Source: Serinus canaria (Eukaryota > Chordata > Aves > Passeriformes > Fringillidae). From it: DNA of 64,000 nucleotides. The stretch's first letter is position 1. The number at the start of each line of letters is the position of its first letter. Location of the stretch: the NCBI RefSeq assembly GCF_022539315.1, contig NC_066315.1, forward strand, positions 102,343,990 through 102,407,989, read 5' to 3'. Positions 1-13,800 of the stretch are shown here, one piece after another. The notes beneath the pieces were generated by a model that saw nothing but the letters and a program-made list of their open reading frames with translations, had not been told where the DNA came from and searched no databases. A program made the position numbers and the translations under genes.

Positions 1-2970
1 TTATAGCTTTGGTTTTTGTTAGAAACTGTTTCTTGGGTTGTCTGCCTAATGCTGTGCCACATGAAATAAAGAGCACCTGCCTGTTTCTACCAACATCTTT
101 TGTCTCCGTCTCTTCTCATTTGTTGTTGGTCTTTGTCTGGCTTCTCAACATGAACCAGCCTGGAAAACAAACCATCAGTGTGTTACTTGTGGGCAGCACT
201 GCCAACACAGACACCAGCACGGGAGCCAGCCTTACTTGCTACAACTGGAATCCCAGCTTCAATCCTGAGAGAGCTGACTACTCTGAGCCCTTATGGTAAG
301 GGCTTTGCACACCAGGCAAGAATGGGCATAGCCAGTGACCACAGCAATAGTGACCATTACACATACAGAAAGAGTGAATGCATCACGCTGACATTTTTAA
401 AGGCTGTTTGGAATTCCTTAACATTTACGCCCCTGAGGTTTTTTAAGGTTGTTTCATCACAAATGGCAAGTAATGGTGTTTCTGTTCTCAAGCAAATATA
501 AAAAACATTTAATGAGCTTCTAAATGTATATACCAAATCAAAGCAAGGGTTTAACAGCTTAGCCTTATTTCTTCTCAGAGCAGATTTAGGCAGTTGGTGA
601 GATGATGTGCTTCATCTGCACAACAATTTGTATCTGCAAAAATGATAGCTCTTGATAAATAGTTCTTCATGACATATAAATTGGATATGGAGTCAAGGCT
701 TCAGTTTGTCAGTCACACTGGCAATTCTTGCTGCAGGTTTCTTTCCTTACACCAGAACAGTTCTGTCAGTCAGATCAGAATACACATTTACAAGCTTCAC
801 CTTTACATCTTCACAGGAATTAAGGATGAGATAAAGAAATACATTCTGCTTTTTTATACCAGAGCAATAATGGTCGAGATTCTTCAGAACTAGGAATCAA
901 ATAATTATTTTTAATAATGTTTCCTACTGAAGGTTTGTGACATGCCTGAGGATATGCTGAGATCTCCTGCAGTCCTATATAGATCCCAAGGTACGGTGGT
1001 GGTTGGAGGTACTGTGGATGGACCTATGGCTAGACAAATGGATTGCTTTGAGTAACACTAACTCAATTTCTTGTTATTTTTAAAGAAAGAAAAATAAGCA
1101 CTTTTCTTAAATCTATCGATTCCAAAGACTACATCAATCTTACACTGCCAATAGTGGATTTCTGTGTCTTATGTCACTATGTTATGCCACATCAGCAAAG
1201 TCTGCTCCATGCCTCAGAGCAGCACAAAATACCAGCCTTCCTAATTAAAACTTGGTCATACCTAAAATGACTATTATTATTTATGCATCTTGTCGTTCCA
1301 TCTCAAGGATTTACATGTAGGTAAACAATGGGACTTATTGTTGTTAGTTTTTCTAGAAAAATATTTTCCATATGTTTCTGTATTCACTAACTGTAACCAG
1401 ATTATTCCTTTACCTTGGAATAATGTTAGCCCTTGTTCAGACTGTACATTAGTGTGGTTTATGCCTTTTGTTTCCACCTCCACCCTTTTTTCTGACTCCT
1501 ATTCAACATGAGTCTTGCTCCTCAGCTGGATCTAATGTTTCCTGTAAGGGCTTCTGGAGCAGAATTTCAAAAATCCTTGTTTAAAGGGAAACCAATGTGC
1601 TCAAATTACACAAAAAAAGTCAGTCAACTTTCTTCCATTATCTCATGTTCCCAAATTCAGCTATAACCCCCATAAATCAGTGACCTCACCCTTGCAGCTG
1701 AAATGACCATCACTCACTGTAAGTAGAATTAATGGCCTGTCTTTGAGCATGACTACAGTGACATAAAAGGGTAAAGAAAAATGAGAAAGAGTTCTGACAC
1801 TGGAAATTGTTTTCCTCTTTAAATATCTCTACAGTCTACCAGCTCTACTTTCTCCAGTACAAAACTTAAATTATAGATCTTTTATTCTTGGGTGGGGTGG
1901 GGTTTTTTTGTCCAGAGTTGGCTAGGAATTTCTTTTCCATTTTCTAGAAGTATCTTTGCTGGCTGCTGTGGTAAGGTGTACCATGACTCTTAACTTTGGT
2001 GCATAACCAAAGCTTGGGCAATGTCAACTAACAGGAGCTGCAAAGAAACAGATCCCAGAGCATATGCAGCTTTCGAGCTGCCCAAATTAAAGCCCAGAGG
2101 GTGTGTTTGCTCACAAGCCTTGCCTTACAGTGCACATGTAAAGTACTGGCCATGTGGTACTGGGTGGCTGATCCTGGGGGTCTGTAGTGTAAAAGATACA
2201 AGATTAGACAAAGCACATTAAAGGGCTCAGGGAAAGGTGTATCATAAAATGTACAAAAATGCAAAAAAAAAAACCAAATTAAAGCAATATATCTGAGTAT
2301 TCAAAGTAAATAATTAAGAACTTTCAAAGCCTTTTCCAGTAGGAAATGTCCAGCTAATATAATGTTTCCTTAAATCAAGGGTGTTTCTAGCCCAGATGTC
2401 TTTCTCAGTGGATTTAGGAGGCTGTTTCTCAGACATACTGTTTTTGTGGCCAAACAGCTGATGCATTTGGCATATGAAGGCTTCTAGAGGCATTTATATT
2501 CCTGCAGTCCAATCTCCACTCAATGTACAACTTAGATAGATGTGAATCATTTTATATAGTCACATATTTTATAGAGGTAGTGACAATGTAACCACTCATC
2601 TTTAGAGCTCCTAAATCCTAAGCTACCGGACTAACACACATGTGCACACTTTACCAAAGAAAATTATTTGTTCTAAGAGTATTTTGACTAAATCATTCTT
2701 GGATATCCATTAAACAACAGATTTTTGTTTTGGTTTGTTTCTTTCCATTCAAAATGCCATCTGGTGATTGACATGTAAAAAGATTTTTTTCCTGCAATTG
2801 GATGAGATGTTAGTACAAGTATGTTTTGACATATCATTCTATAGAAAGGGAACAACACAAAAACACTGCAGCATGTGGCCTGATATCATAGAAATAAATG
2901 ACTGACTTGAATACCTGTGTGATATGGTTCTTGTAATGAGGACACATCTGCTTACTCTGGGAAGACAGCC
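1..2970. other. Noncoding AT-rich sequence, nothing recognised
   Basis: No open reading frame here resembles a known protein, and the frames that are open are short and uncorrelated between strands. There are no obvious CR1 ends, long tandem repeats or splice-bounded coding exons. It is probably intergenic sequence upstream of ZBTB14. In human the next gene on this side is EPB41L3, but I see no exon of it. Confidence 0.5.
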
Positions 2971-2974
2971 TGTA

Positions 2975-3960
2975 ATAGTTATCCCATCACTTCCCAGTTA
3001 TTTTAAACTCTTTTTGTCCCTTCTTGCTTACTTTCATATTCTCCAACTTAACCCACCTGTGTTTGATCTGGCAGGCTTCTCTCTGCACCTTTTCTTCTTC
3101 CAACTTTTCTCCCAGCATTTAAGCAAACTGCATCTGATGCTTCTCTTTCTATTCCTTTTGCTGTTGCTTCTTACCACACCCATCAACCTTCTTTAAAGTC
3201 TTGCTAATTCTCTGTCCTGCAGTCTTCCCAACTCATCCATAACCACTTCAACTCCTACAACAATGATACCATCCAATCCTTAAGTGCATATTTCTTTGCT
3301 TTCCTATCTCTCTAAAAATTTCAGTCTTGGTTCATTCTGCCCATCCCTGGTATCTTTCCCATGAGTGATTTTATCAAGGAGCATTCTCTGATATTTTTTA
3401 TAGCCACTTTCTCCCTCCTCAACCTTCATCTGATCTCTTTCAACATTTGCTCATTTTCCCCTCACATTGACACTTGGACCTTTCACGTTTTCTGGTCCAT
3501 TAGCTTTGATGAGTTGTCATCTGCTTTCAGACCTTTCAAACCCCATCCCTACTTTCTCTGCTCCTCTTTCTGACCTGTCACTGAGAAGCATGTATGATGG
3601 AAATGCTGTAGTTTGCCTTCAGTACAGTAAACATTCTTTTCTCTAACAATATTAAACTACACTCTTCTATTTAAATTAATCCCACCTCCCAGTAAGGCAA
3701 TCTTTGTGCTGCCTGTTGCTTCTACTTCTTTCTGCATGGGCTCTTGCCCATACCTTCCACATTCCACATTTTTCTTTCTCAATCCTGTCCTCCTCTGTGC
3801 TCACTTAAGTCCTTCTGACTCTCTATCCACTCTTTTAGCAAAGGTCTTCTTTGTTTCACTCCACTTTTCTGTGGAAACCTTTGGAGCTCGTGGCATGCAT
3901 CCAGTCTTCCTTTACACTGCCTTGCTGTGATCTCGCCCAGGAATGTGGATTCAGCCAGCC
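2975..3960. other. Pyrimidine-biased noncoding block (~1 kb)
   Basis: The + strand is visibly enriched in C and T over roughly 1 kb, with many tcc, ctt and ttc runs. Open frames on the + strand translate to Leu/Phe/Ser-rich strings that resemble membrane protein only because of this bias. There is no periodic unit, so it is not a microsatellite. It could be an old decayed repeat or a strand-asymmetric region; I cannot assign a family. Confidence 0.35.
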
Positions 3961-6900
3961 CATATTTCTGTCTAACTTCCTGAAAGGTTTAGTATTGCTT
4001 CTCTTCAAGCAATTTGTGTATATTTACAGCTGCAGCACTGTTTAGTAGAAACAGCTCTGTCATGTGCATTACCACATTAGAACTTCTGTGTGAAGGCAAA
4101 ATGGACATACCCCCAGGAAATGTGATATTTGTTGGTGTATGAGATTAAAGGGGTAAAATCATTGTTATGTTGACAAATAAACTATTCTGGAATAAACTGC
4201 CAGTTTTCTTTCCACTGATAAAAATACCCATGACCTAATGGGTATCTTCACTGGGGCCCAGCATTGTAGTCTCTGAACTGGAGATGGATTCTACCTGATC
4301 TGCTCAGAGCAAGGGCTGAGGAACAGGACTGTTTCCTCCATTCTGGGACACATGACCCTTACAGAAACCTTAGGAATGCAGTGAAGTGTTCTGATCCATG
4401 CAAGCCAGGCTGCTGTGACACAGGCTGAGCCAGTCAGGTACCAGCTCACTGATTACATGTGTTGGTGCATTTGTACTGAAATGGTGCAGCAACACCAGTC
4501 ATGCTACTAAGCTCCCCTTCAGTGCATGTAATGCTGCAGGAGGAAGATGGCATAGCAGAAGAGAGGCAGGCAAAGCACAGGCTCTGCCATAGCCTTGTGG
4601 GTGACAGAAACCTTGGCTGCACCCTGCATGTTCCATCTGTGTCGTGAAGTACATCAATCACCCCAGCAATTAAAGCTAAGGGATGTTGAGACAGCAGTAG
4701 GGCTACCTACCCAAATTTTATCATTATATGTCCTTGTTTTTCCAGAAATATATGTACAATGTGGGAAGCTGATTCAAGTTTCTCTGGTGAAGTATGTTAA
4801 TCTCCTATTGACAATTAACCCTGCAGGGTCAAGGAAGCCACCTGGGGCTGTGGCAGGCCAAACCCCAGTGCTACAGTGATTTGGAACAAGGTGGTTTTTT
4901 TGTCAAAGAAAACTAATTTGGCCAAAACTAAAAACCTGCCTTTCACAGTGATGTGAAAAGATCCCACTAACAGCCTTTTCAAAATTCCATTAAAAGCATC
5001 AGTATTGTTGACATGTCATGGTGGCAAAATCAATTCCTTCACTTTGTATGATGGAACTTATTTTTGAGGCTGGGGAAGATGATACGACTTAAAAACAAGG
5101 TAACTGGTGATAGGTCAGGATCAAGAAAGCTGCATCTTATGCCCGAGTCTCAGTAAAAAAAACTTTGCTATCTTGTCAAATTCTAAATTGTGTCTACAGC
5201 TTTAATTTTGTACTTCTTTAAGGCAAAAACAACTCTGGCAAAGGGGAAGAAAAATCTTCCCCTTATGCTAAGGGGAAAGAAAAATCTTCTATAAGAAAAA
5301 TCTTCTTCTTATGCTACTCATAAGAGAACAATCATGTGGAAGAAAGAAAGAAAACCTCCAGGTACATGCAAGTAAAATAAGGGAGTAATGTTGCAGCAGA
5401 TGGTGATACAGAACAACCAATAGCTATGTGGGTTTTGTAAAACTCTTGGGGGTTTATGTTCAGGAAAATGAGGTAAAGCAGACAGGGCTAATGCAGAACT
5501 TCTGTAAAGGTAACACAACCAATTTGTTTAAGTGACACTTGGTAAAAAAATAAATCATACAAAATGTACCAGGTATAACAAAAAGTTCAGATATACAAGA
5601 CAACACATCTCTTCTCTTAGCATGTATCCTGTAAAATGTACCCTTAGTAGTAAATTACTAGCATTGCTGTCTCCAAAAGGAGTAAAAATAACAATTGACT
5701 AATATCCATCCACCATCTGAAACAGGCATATTCCACCTTTACACCTGAAGACCTTGATGAAGAGAGATAAAAATGCCATTCCCATAATGTTGCTAAATTC
5801 TGCAGCATGTCCTCAGGTTATATAATACTACACTGTATTTCTAATCATGTCTTTAGATACCAACAGCTGTGTTGTTATTTGATGATATTTTTAATGTATG
5901 CCAGGGAGGAACTAGGGAATACAGTCTATATCCAATGCCTGCACAGTTTTTGTGCTGATGGCTCAGCCATGAGCAAAAATTTCAAAGGATTTCATTATGC
6001 AGTAATATTTGCATTTGTATTTTCCTCTTCATAAACAGACATGAAACTACAAATTGTGTGAACAAGATTGAAGTATTTCAACACTAAACCAGTAATATCT
6101 TCATTCCTACATCAAACTATGCAAAGTAGCTATTGCTGAGACTCCCAAGTGATCTAATTTCAGCTGTAAATCATTTGATAGTGATGCCCACTTTAAATTA
6201 TCTGCTTGGTCAAAGTAGCCTTGTGCACAAATAGATTTGTTATAAATCAATTAGTAAAGTTTTTGTCAAAATTGATGCACTCTGTGTTGACACCAACAAT
6301 TAAAACTCAGCCACCTCTTGCACTGTTTTGCTGCTGGAGAGAGAAATAATGATCTTTTAAGAAAACAGTAGTATCTAAGACCTGCTAATATAGGTGTCTC
6401 TGCATCCATTTCTCTCCCAGAGAAAGAAAAAATAAGTGAAGACAGCAGAATTTCCCTCTTGATTCTCTTGGGAATACACTGATAGATAAAAGTCATAATT
6501 CCATGCAGGCTTTGCTTCTGACAGGGCAAGCCATTGTCCTCAGAAGATGTGGTATTTGAGAGCGCTGAGAGCACTGGATCTGATGGTGTCTTTTGGATCT
6601 GGTGCTGCCTTTCTAGCAGGTTTTCAGCAGTCTCCTGGCCAGCCTTTCCTGCTCAGTTACACTGTAACTAATCTGGAAGTGCAGAGGGGAGAAACCTGCC
6701 TCTCCTGGTTTTACTTCCTATATCCCTCCCAGGTGTTCTGCAGTGTTTCTCACTGTTATGCATTATGGACCCCTTGGCTCTCATCCTTCTAACAGTTTTC
6801 AGCTTCATCTCAGTCATTTTCTCGGGGATGAAATCACAGCCACACTTCCTGTTGAGCTTTTTTGTCATCTTCCTGATACAAAAAACCAGCAACAAAAGTT

Positions 6901-9900
6901 TCAAGACCTGAAGATCTGACCTTACCAAGTATTTTGTATTCAGCTTACAAATACAATATCCCTACTACCTTGATGACAGAAATTTTCATAGGCGTCCATG
7001 TCCATTTAAGGTGTCAGAGAACCTTCCCTCATGCCAACTCACTTGTCAGCCAATACCTGTGGCCTGCCCAGAGCCTGCTATGATGTCAGTCAGGGCTGGG
7101 ATCTTCCCACATTATGAACATCCATGTACTGGGTCCCAGTCCCTTTTCTGGATATGACTATTAATCTTTCTGTTAGCAGAACAGAAATGCATAAAATAGC
7201 TACCTAAAAAGAAGTTGAAGCCTATAAAATATAACACCCTCCTCTACTATTCTCTATTTTTATTTTTATCAAATGATAGCTGCAAAATATCTAGATCTAT
7301 TTTCCAACAATTATTCCTTACAAATTCATAGTTCTTTATACCCTGCTGCTGTGGCTGATGAGCAGAAGTTCACAAATGAAGCGTGTGTTAGTATTATTGC
7401 CATCAGAAAACAATTTTCAGTCTGTATTCAATATATCCCATTGTAAATATTAAGGTAGAAATAATCTCATGGCTGGTGCAGAACCAGTTGAATATTTCCT
7501 TCAATATACTTAATAGAAACTTCTTTTAGAATGAGCTCAGTCATTGGATGTGCAGAAAAAGGCATCCCTCTCAAATTCACATGAAGGTGACTTCAACAGT
7601 AAGAAGCATGTGCCTAGCTCCAACACAGCAAAGGTGAAAAGAAGGTCAGTACCTTCCCTCAGACAGTTTGCATTCTTGCTTCACTGGGAAAGACACACCC
7701 ATCCACTTCACAAGAGTGATCTGCTGTCAGTCAGAGATAGCTTCCTCCACAAGTCCATTTTGTGTGTTATGCTGGTCATCAGCATGGCTTGTCAGGATCT
7801 TGCTTTTGCAGATGACAGGACAACCAAAACATTGACAGCAATTCCTTTACTTCTCCTTTCTCTTTATGTTTGAAATAAAATTACTGGGTAGTTCACAGAT
7901 CAGCCTCAGCAAATGACAGGGAAACCTGTCATTTTGATTTGATATTATTTTCTGTGTCTTCGTTCCAAAGCAAGTGCAAGTGAATTAAGCATGGCAATGG
8001 CAGTGGGAAGGCACAGCTTCCAACATATGAGAGGAAATCTCACTGGCAGACTTTGTCTTAAGACATGGAAATGTGTAATGTGAGAATTAAAGTATACACA
8101 TTCCTTTCTACAGTGCATGTTCATTTTTATGGTGCCAGACAGGGAAAGAGTTGTGACAGACTTAGAAGGAAATAAAGCATCTGCCTATATCACACAGGTA
8201 AACATAAATCTTTTTCTCTAAAAGAGATTTAATGTGGAAAAAAAGGTCTGTGTACCCCAAGGTCTAGGACTCAAAATAACCTGAACAGATGGGTCTGAAG
8301 GATGTAACCCTAAAAGAGGGCTAGAGCAAACAACAGATCTGTGACAGTTTTAACAGGTTGTACTGAAAGCAGGAGAAGTAATTTAGAACAGAAAATTTAC
8401 TATATGTTTGCACTCTAACAACCAAATTTGTGAAGAGCACTTGCTAGATATGCTACTTTTGTTAGTACAAGATTTGGAATCTGACTGGAAGGCAGATGAG
8501 AAAAGAGAAAGGAATTCTGTTATGGCAGGTTTTGTTGTGGCAGCAAACAGAACTCTGCAAGGTCTTCCCATTTCTATACAAAACCTTTTGGGATTTTAGT
8601 AAACTTTATACAGAACCTATACATTCCACACTTAGCAGGAACTCAAACTGTCTCTTAAAGCCCTCTTGCCCTTTAAAATCGTACATCTTTAAATGTTGCA
8701 GGAAACTGTTTGTGTAGTATTTCTCTGAAGTACTATCTTGCCTCAGAATTTTACCTCAGAAGACCAATATTCCTTCAAACAGGATTTTTCCACCCATTAT
8801 CTGGCAGTAAAATCACTAGAAATCAAAGCATCCTAGAACTACAATATCAGAGCAGCCTCATAATTACAGCTATGAAAATCAAGGCCTATGAACATGACAG
8901 ATCTTTCAGGGCCCAAGCTGGTGGGGTTTATTTTACCATGTGAAGGTAAATCATGAGGCAAATACCCCTTAATTTTGTTAATATTTTTTTCTTCCGTGGG
9001 AAACTGTAAATACACAATCGAGAAGCTCCTGACCATGCCTCTAGGTTTAAGCCAGTGTATTGAACCCAGGCTGTATTGAACACAGGTTGGATATTTGGCA
9101 TGATCTTTGCTGACTTATTTCACACTGACACACTGCAAAAAAGACAGGAACTAATAACAATTAAGTTCATCATCAGTAGAGTATATAGTTTGTTTTACTA
9201 CACTGTATTGAGCCCCTGCTCATGGTCCACAGCTTCATTTTGCAAGATACAAAACACATACAGAGAACACATATAGACCAAGAATGTGGATTCTTCCACT
9301 AAACAGCTTACAGGCAATGCAAGAGAGGACTGCTTAGAGACACCTAGGGGAATAGAAAGGGATGGGAGGGATAAAGGATCCCAGTACACATGGCTTGTCT
9401 ACTATAAAGAGTTTTAAAATGGGAACTTTTAAGTAGGACATGAGAAACACTTTATTCACATTTATAGAGAATTTCCAGAACAAACTCAAAATAGTCCCAC
9501 AACGACTGAGAGAAAACATAAGGTAAAATAAGAAATTAGAATGAAAGGTTTGATGACTGAACTAGTGACAGGACATGATTGTGGAGGCCAATGAGGCAAG
9601 AAACTAAACCGTACCAAGGCAGAATGGAGCCAAAGACCACAGATAATTTTATTCAGGGAAGACACAAACTCAGTAATCATGCTTGTGGGGAGTTTTTAGA
9701 TAAGCTTATAAGGATGAGGAAATGGGCAGTTATAATCATCCATCAACAAAGAGATTACTGACATTTCAGCATGAGGGGCCTTGAGAAGAGGAGAAAGACA
9801 TTCAACAGACAACAGTAAGCCAAAATTAAACACAATGCTCTATAGGGTCCACATACCAGGTAGCCAGGAGATAATAGAAGGCTCAGGTGATGTTGAGTGC

Positions 9901-10429
9901 TCCTAAAGTCACAGTAGGTGAGAGTAATGGAAAATAAGAAGACTAGAAAGTAAAAGCTGTCACATCCTCTCCCTGGTCTTTCTGCACTAGTGATCTTGAG
10001 AGGGAAAAGGCACCCAAATTTTTCTTGAGTTACTGCTTATGTAAAGCTTCTGTGAGCAACATATTTTATGTTCAGGAATAGCAAAGTAATTAGCTGAGCA
10101 GAATTCATGGCTAAATTGCTCCTGCAAAATGAGCAAGCAAAAAGTTTTAACAGTGTGTTAGAGGACTACAACAGAATATTGCTGAATCAAAGCAGCCTGC
10201 AATGCCTAAGGCTGTTATGACATATTTAGCCTCTGTATTGACAATACATAATCCCGTGGCCCTTTAACTGTCACAGCAAAATATGCAAGTATATATGGTA
10301 CTGTTAACAATCAGTGTAGTAGGCTAATAGACAACATACCAATCCAAAGCTCTAACAGATGCTCTGACTTGTGCAGTACATGAAATACCTAAATATTGTG
10401 ATCATTAGCAGCCTCTTCTTGAGTATCAC
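3961..10429. other. Noncoding sequence, no gene recognised
   Basis: About 6.5 kb of AT-rich unique-looking DNA. Open frames are short and have no recognisable domain. The only structure I can point to is the compound inverted repeat near 5.25 kb, listed separately. Confidence 0.5.
5241..5318. repeat. Compound inverted and direct repeat (ggggaaga/tcttcccc)
   Basis: Positions 5241-5250 (aaggggaaga) are the exact reverse complement of 5255-5264, with a 4-nt aaaa loop. The sequence then repeats variants of ggggaaagaaaaatctt and cttatgcta further right (to about 5318). This gives overlapping direct and inverted copies within about 80 bp. The pattern is typical of local template switching or slipped replication. 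No coding role is visible. Confidence 0.6.
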
Positions 10430-10848
10430 ATGCAGTCTCGGGCACCACAATATGAAAAAGACATAAAGCTGTCAGGGAGCATCCAAAGGAGTGCCATGAA
10501 GCTGGTGAAGGATCTCCAGGGGAAGCCTTATGAGGCAGAAGTTACAGGTTTGTTCAGTCTGGACAAGAGGAGACAAGGAAGACCTCATTGCAGTTACAAC
10601 ATCTCGCAAGGGAAAGCAGAGGGACAGGATCTTCACCCCGAGGGTGACTGAAGCTACAGCTTCCCAGGGAAGCAGTCCTAGCACCAAGCCTGACAGAGCT
10701 CAGAAACCATTTGAACAATGCTCTCAGGCAGAGGGTGTGATTTTTGGGGTGGTCTTGTGCAGGGCCAGGAGTTGGACCTTGGCAATGTCTCTGGATCCCT
10801 TTCAATCCCTTTCAATGCAAGATATTCCATGATTCTAACAGTCTGTGT
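10430..10848 (+). mobile_element. CR1 LINE fragment, 5'-truncated, + strand
   Basis: The first ~150 bp, in the frame starting at 10,430, encode a decayed stretch resembling the C-terminal end of the CR1 reverse transcriptase ORF2 (APQYEKDIKL..., then LFSLDKRRQG). The remainder matches the noncoding CR1 3' region as I know it: a gccaggagttggacctt-type segment and a terminal ccatgattct motif near 10,828. The reading frame is broken by substitutions and indels, so this is a dead copy. CR1 is the dominant LINE of bird genomes and supports an avian origin. Confidence 0.85.
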
Positions 10849-13800
10849 GTGATTAAGCTACTGAGCTGTATGGTCCTAAGCTAATAAATTCACTTTTTTC
10901 TTTTTTTTCTTAATACACAGCTACACCTGAGCTTTTAAAGCTAGAGGGTTAACAAAGGCTACCTCAGGTTCTTCTGAAACACGATGGCAGTTATGTCAGC
11001 AAAAGAAAATCTCTGAGAGTTGTACAGCACTTATATTTGGCGATCTCAAAACAAATAAAAAATTTTCCTGCTATTTTTCTCTAAATTTGGATTTGGACAG
11101 AGTTACAACACAGCTAAGTGCAGATTTTATGTGTTACAGTATCTCCTGAGAAACATTTGCCCTCCCAAGTGCAAAAGACACCACATGGGTTAAAAGTGAA
11201 ATGATTTCTGGAATATTTTGTGGATGTCATATACCTGTGGATGTCATATCTGAACTGAGGGGCTTCTGCTGCTGAAGTGAATGACATCTACAGAATCTAT
11301 GTCAATATAAGAGGTGATGTTTATAGCTGCTGTCATTTCATTCTCACTCCTGCTGTGTTTCAGTCTGTTTGAAAGACACCTCTGAAATCAGGGCTTGTAC
11401 TGTTAAGGTACCAATTGTATGCCCTAAGAAATTTCTAGTGCATGCTAGGACTGGTTTCATAGGCACTGATGGCAGAAATTCACAGAATGGTATCATGGTT
11501 TAAGTCAGAAAAACAGCCACTTTCTCTCATATGGGTTTATTTGAAGCAAGAGTTATCCTAGCACTTTGATTTGCTTAAATGTGTATGGAAACTTACTTGT
11601 TGTCATTTTAACAGTTCTGAAAGCTGGTAAGTGACAGCACCTAAAGGCTGACAAAAAGAACTCGGGTTTACTTCTAATAATAATAATATACCTTATTAAC
11701 ACAGGAGAAAATCTGGAAAATACTGCAGTTACAAAATATCTCTAGCTTCAAATGTGCACAAATACTCTCAATTATCATTTCAGTGAGTGCTACCATGCAG
11801 GACAGCACTGGCCAGCATGTGGAAATTTATGTTTTAACTATGGTAAGCTCAGAGAATGAGAGTCAATATGCAACAGTGGTGTACCACACACCTGCTTTAT
11901 TTGCACATATATCCCCCTAACAGGTAGGAACATCCCCAATGGCTAGTTGCATTTGATTTAAGGAGTGATGATAATTGAGATGGAAAAGTCTGTGAAGGGA
12001 CAGAATTTATTTTAAAGCACTCTAGGCTTTCCACCTGGCACCCACCACTAAAGGATTATCTAGACTGGCAATATTACTTTCTGTAAATTGGACTACTTGG
12101 CAGAGAGTAGGGCGAGCCAGCATGTTAATATTATGAAAATTGTTCTCTATCCTCTCCCTCCCTACCCCATTTGTCTTATGTTACATACAGATTCTGGGAC
12201 CAAGGAGGGGCTGTAAGAATTGTTCCTGAACTGTGCATGTCTATCATGGTATTTATGCAAGGTTTTTGAGAAGTAGCTGTATCTTCATTGGTATTACAGT
12301 TGGATGGTTAGTGACTTAGTCGTGAAACTCTTCCAGGGTTTTCCAAGAAGAGATTCTTATTTTGGCATATGTTTCTCTTCCATATTTTTGAGACCAGCTG
12401 ACTGCTTTCATATCAAAACAAAACATGAAGGCACGCTGCAGAATATAGAAAGCAGAAATGGTTGCTTCGCCATCTACCTTGAATTCTGTGAATAAATACA
12501 GACAGAATGGTAAATTCAGGTTAGTTAAGTTGCCAGTGCATAACATAATCAGAGTAAGTTTGCAAATTCTGCTGCATGTATACTATAAGTGATTAATGTA
12601 ACTCTATTTTAAAGCACATAACTCTATTTCATCGCACATTTCAAGCAAAAAGACTTCTTGTATTACCACCACAGGCTGCAGTTGTATCACTCACAGTTTT
12701 GGCTGAGATGTCAGTAGGCATTAAAGTCCCAAGTATGTATGAGGTAAAGCAGAATGAGTAATGTTTGGGATGAGCATAAGGCATGATTGTTATTAATCTC
12801 TTCATACTGAGACTGAGCAATGTTCACTTGCTCCAAGTAATTTGGCAGTCACAGCTGCTGGAAATATTTATATGTGCTCTGTGAAAAAGACTCTAACAGA
12901 CTGTAGTTATAAAGCATAAGTTGTTCAAACCAGGCAAATGTAACTTCTAGTTATTTCCATGGGACTAATAATTCACACAAGCCTGCAACTTATTGCAAGT
13001 TATGCTTCCTGTACTTCCTGTAACTTTTACAGCATTGAAGCACAGACCTGAATGTGGCTGTAAAGTCCATGTGCCGTTGAATTTAGTTTGCAAAACACAC
13101 ACACACACAAAATACTGGGTACTCAAGCAGATGAAAGAATCTTGATCAAACAAGCTGGTAAGAATAGCCTGTTTTGGCAGAAATTTTGACAATCCTGTGG
13201 CTGAAAAATGAAGGCCAAGTCCAACTGTACATCATTGCACTAGGAGCAGCTGCACACCACAGACATTTTAGGTTACCATTTTAGTGTGCAGTAGCTATAT
13301 CCCATGGATCTTTTCCAATTTTCCAACCACTTTTATACAAACACTTGGAATTGGACAACCCGGAGGTTTTCTGCCTGAGTCAGAAGCACTTATCAGTACT
13401 GCAACTTCTTGCTTCAGCAGGCAAACTGCAAATTAAATTGTTTGCTATACCTGTTGCATTGTACTTTTTTATGTTACAGTCCTTCCATTTCTTATTTTAT
13501 TAACTGTGTTTACCCATCTTCCTAAGGACATGCTTTATCCCTGGGGACCTTGTACATTAGTTGCATGCATCTAACCCATTATCTCAGAAGTCAAGGCAGA
13601 TTATTTTCCCATAGGATAAACATCACAAGTTATACTATATTGTACTTCTGCAATGGTAGCAAAGCCAACCTACAGCTATTAGGGTGTCCTGAAACACCAC
13701 TGAAGAGTGCTGTGTTTAAAGTCAATATGGAAACACAGGTAGATCTGAGCTTCAGACGGACAAATTATTATGGTTTTTGACACTAGACTTCATAGGATGC

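Noticed and set aside
2924..3196. Hydrophobic Leu/Phe-rich frame that looks like a transmembrane protein
   Set aside because: Explained by the pyrimidine-biased composition of this block; neighbouring frames show the same bias.
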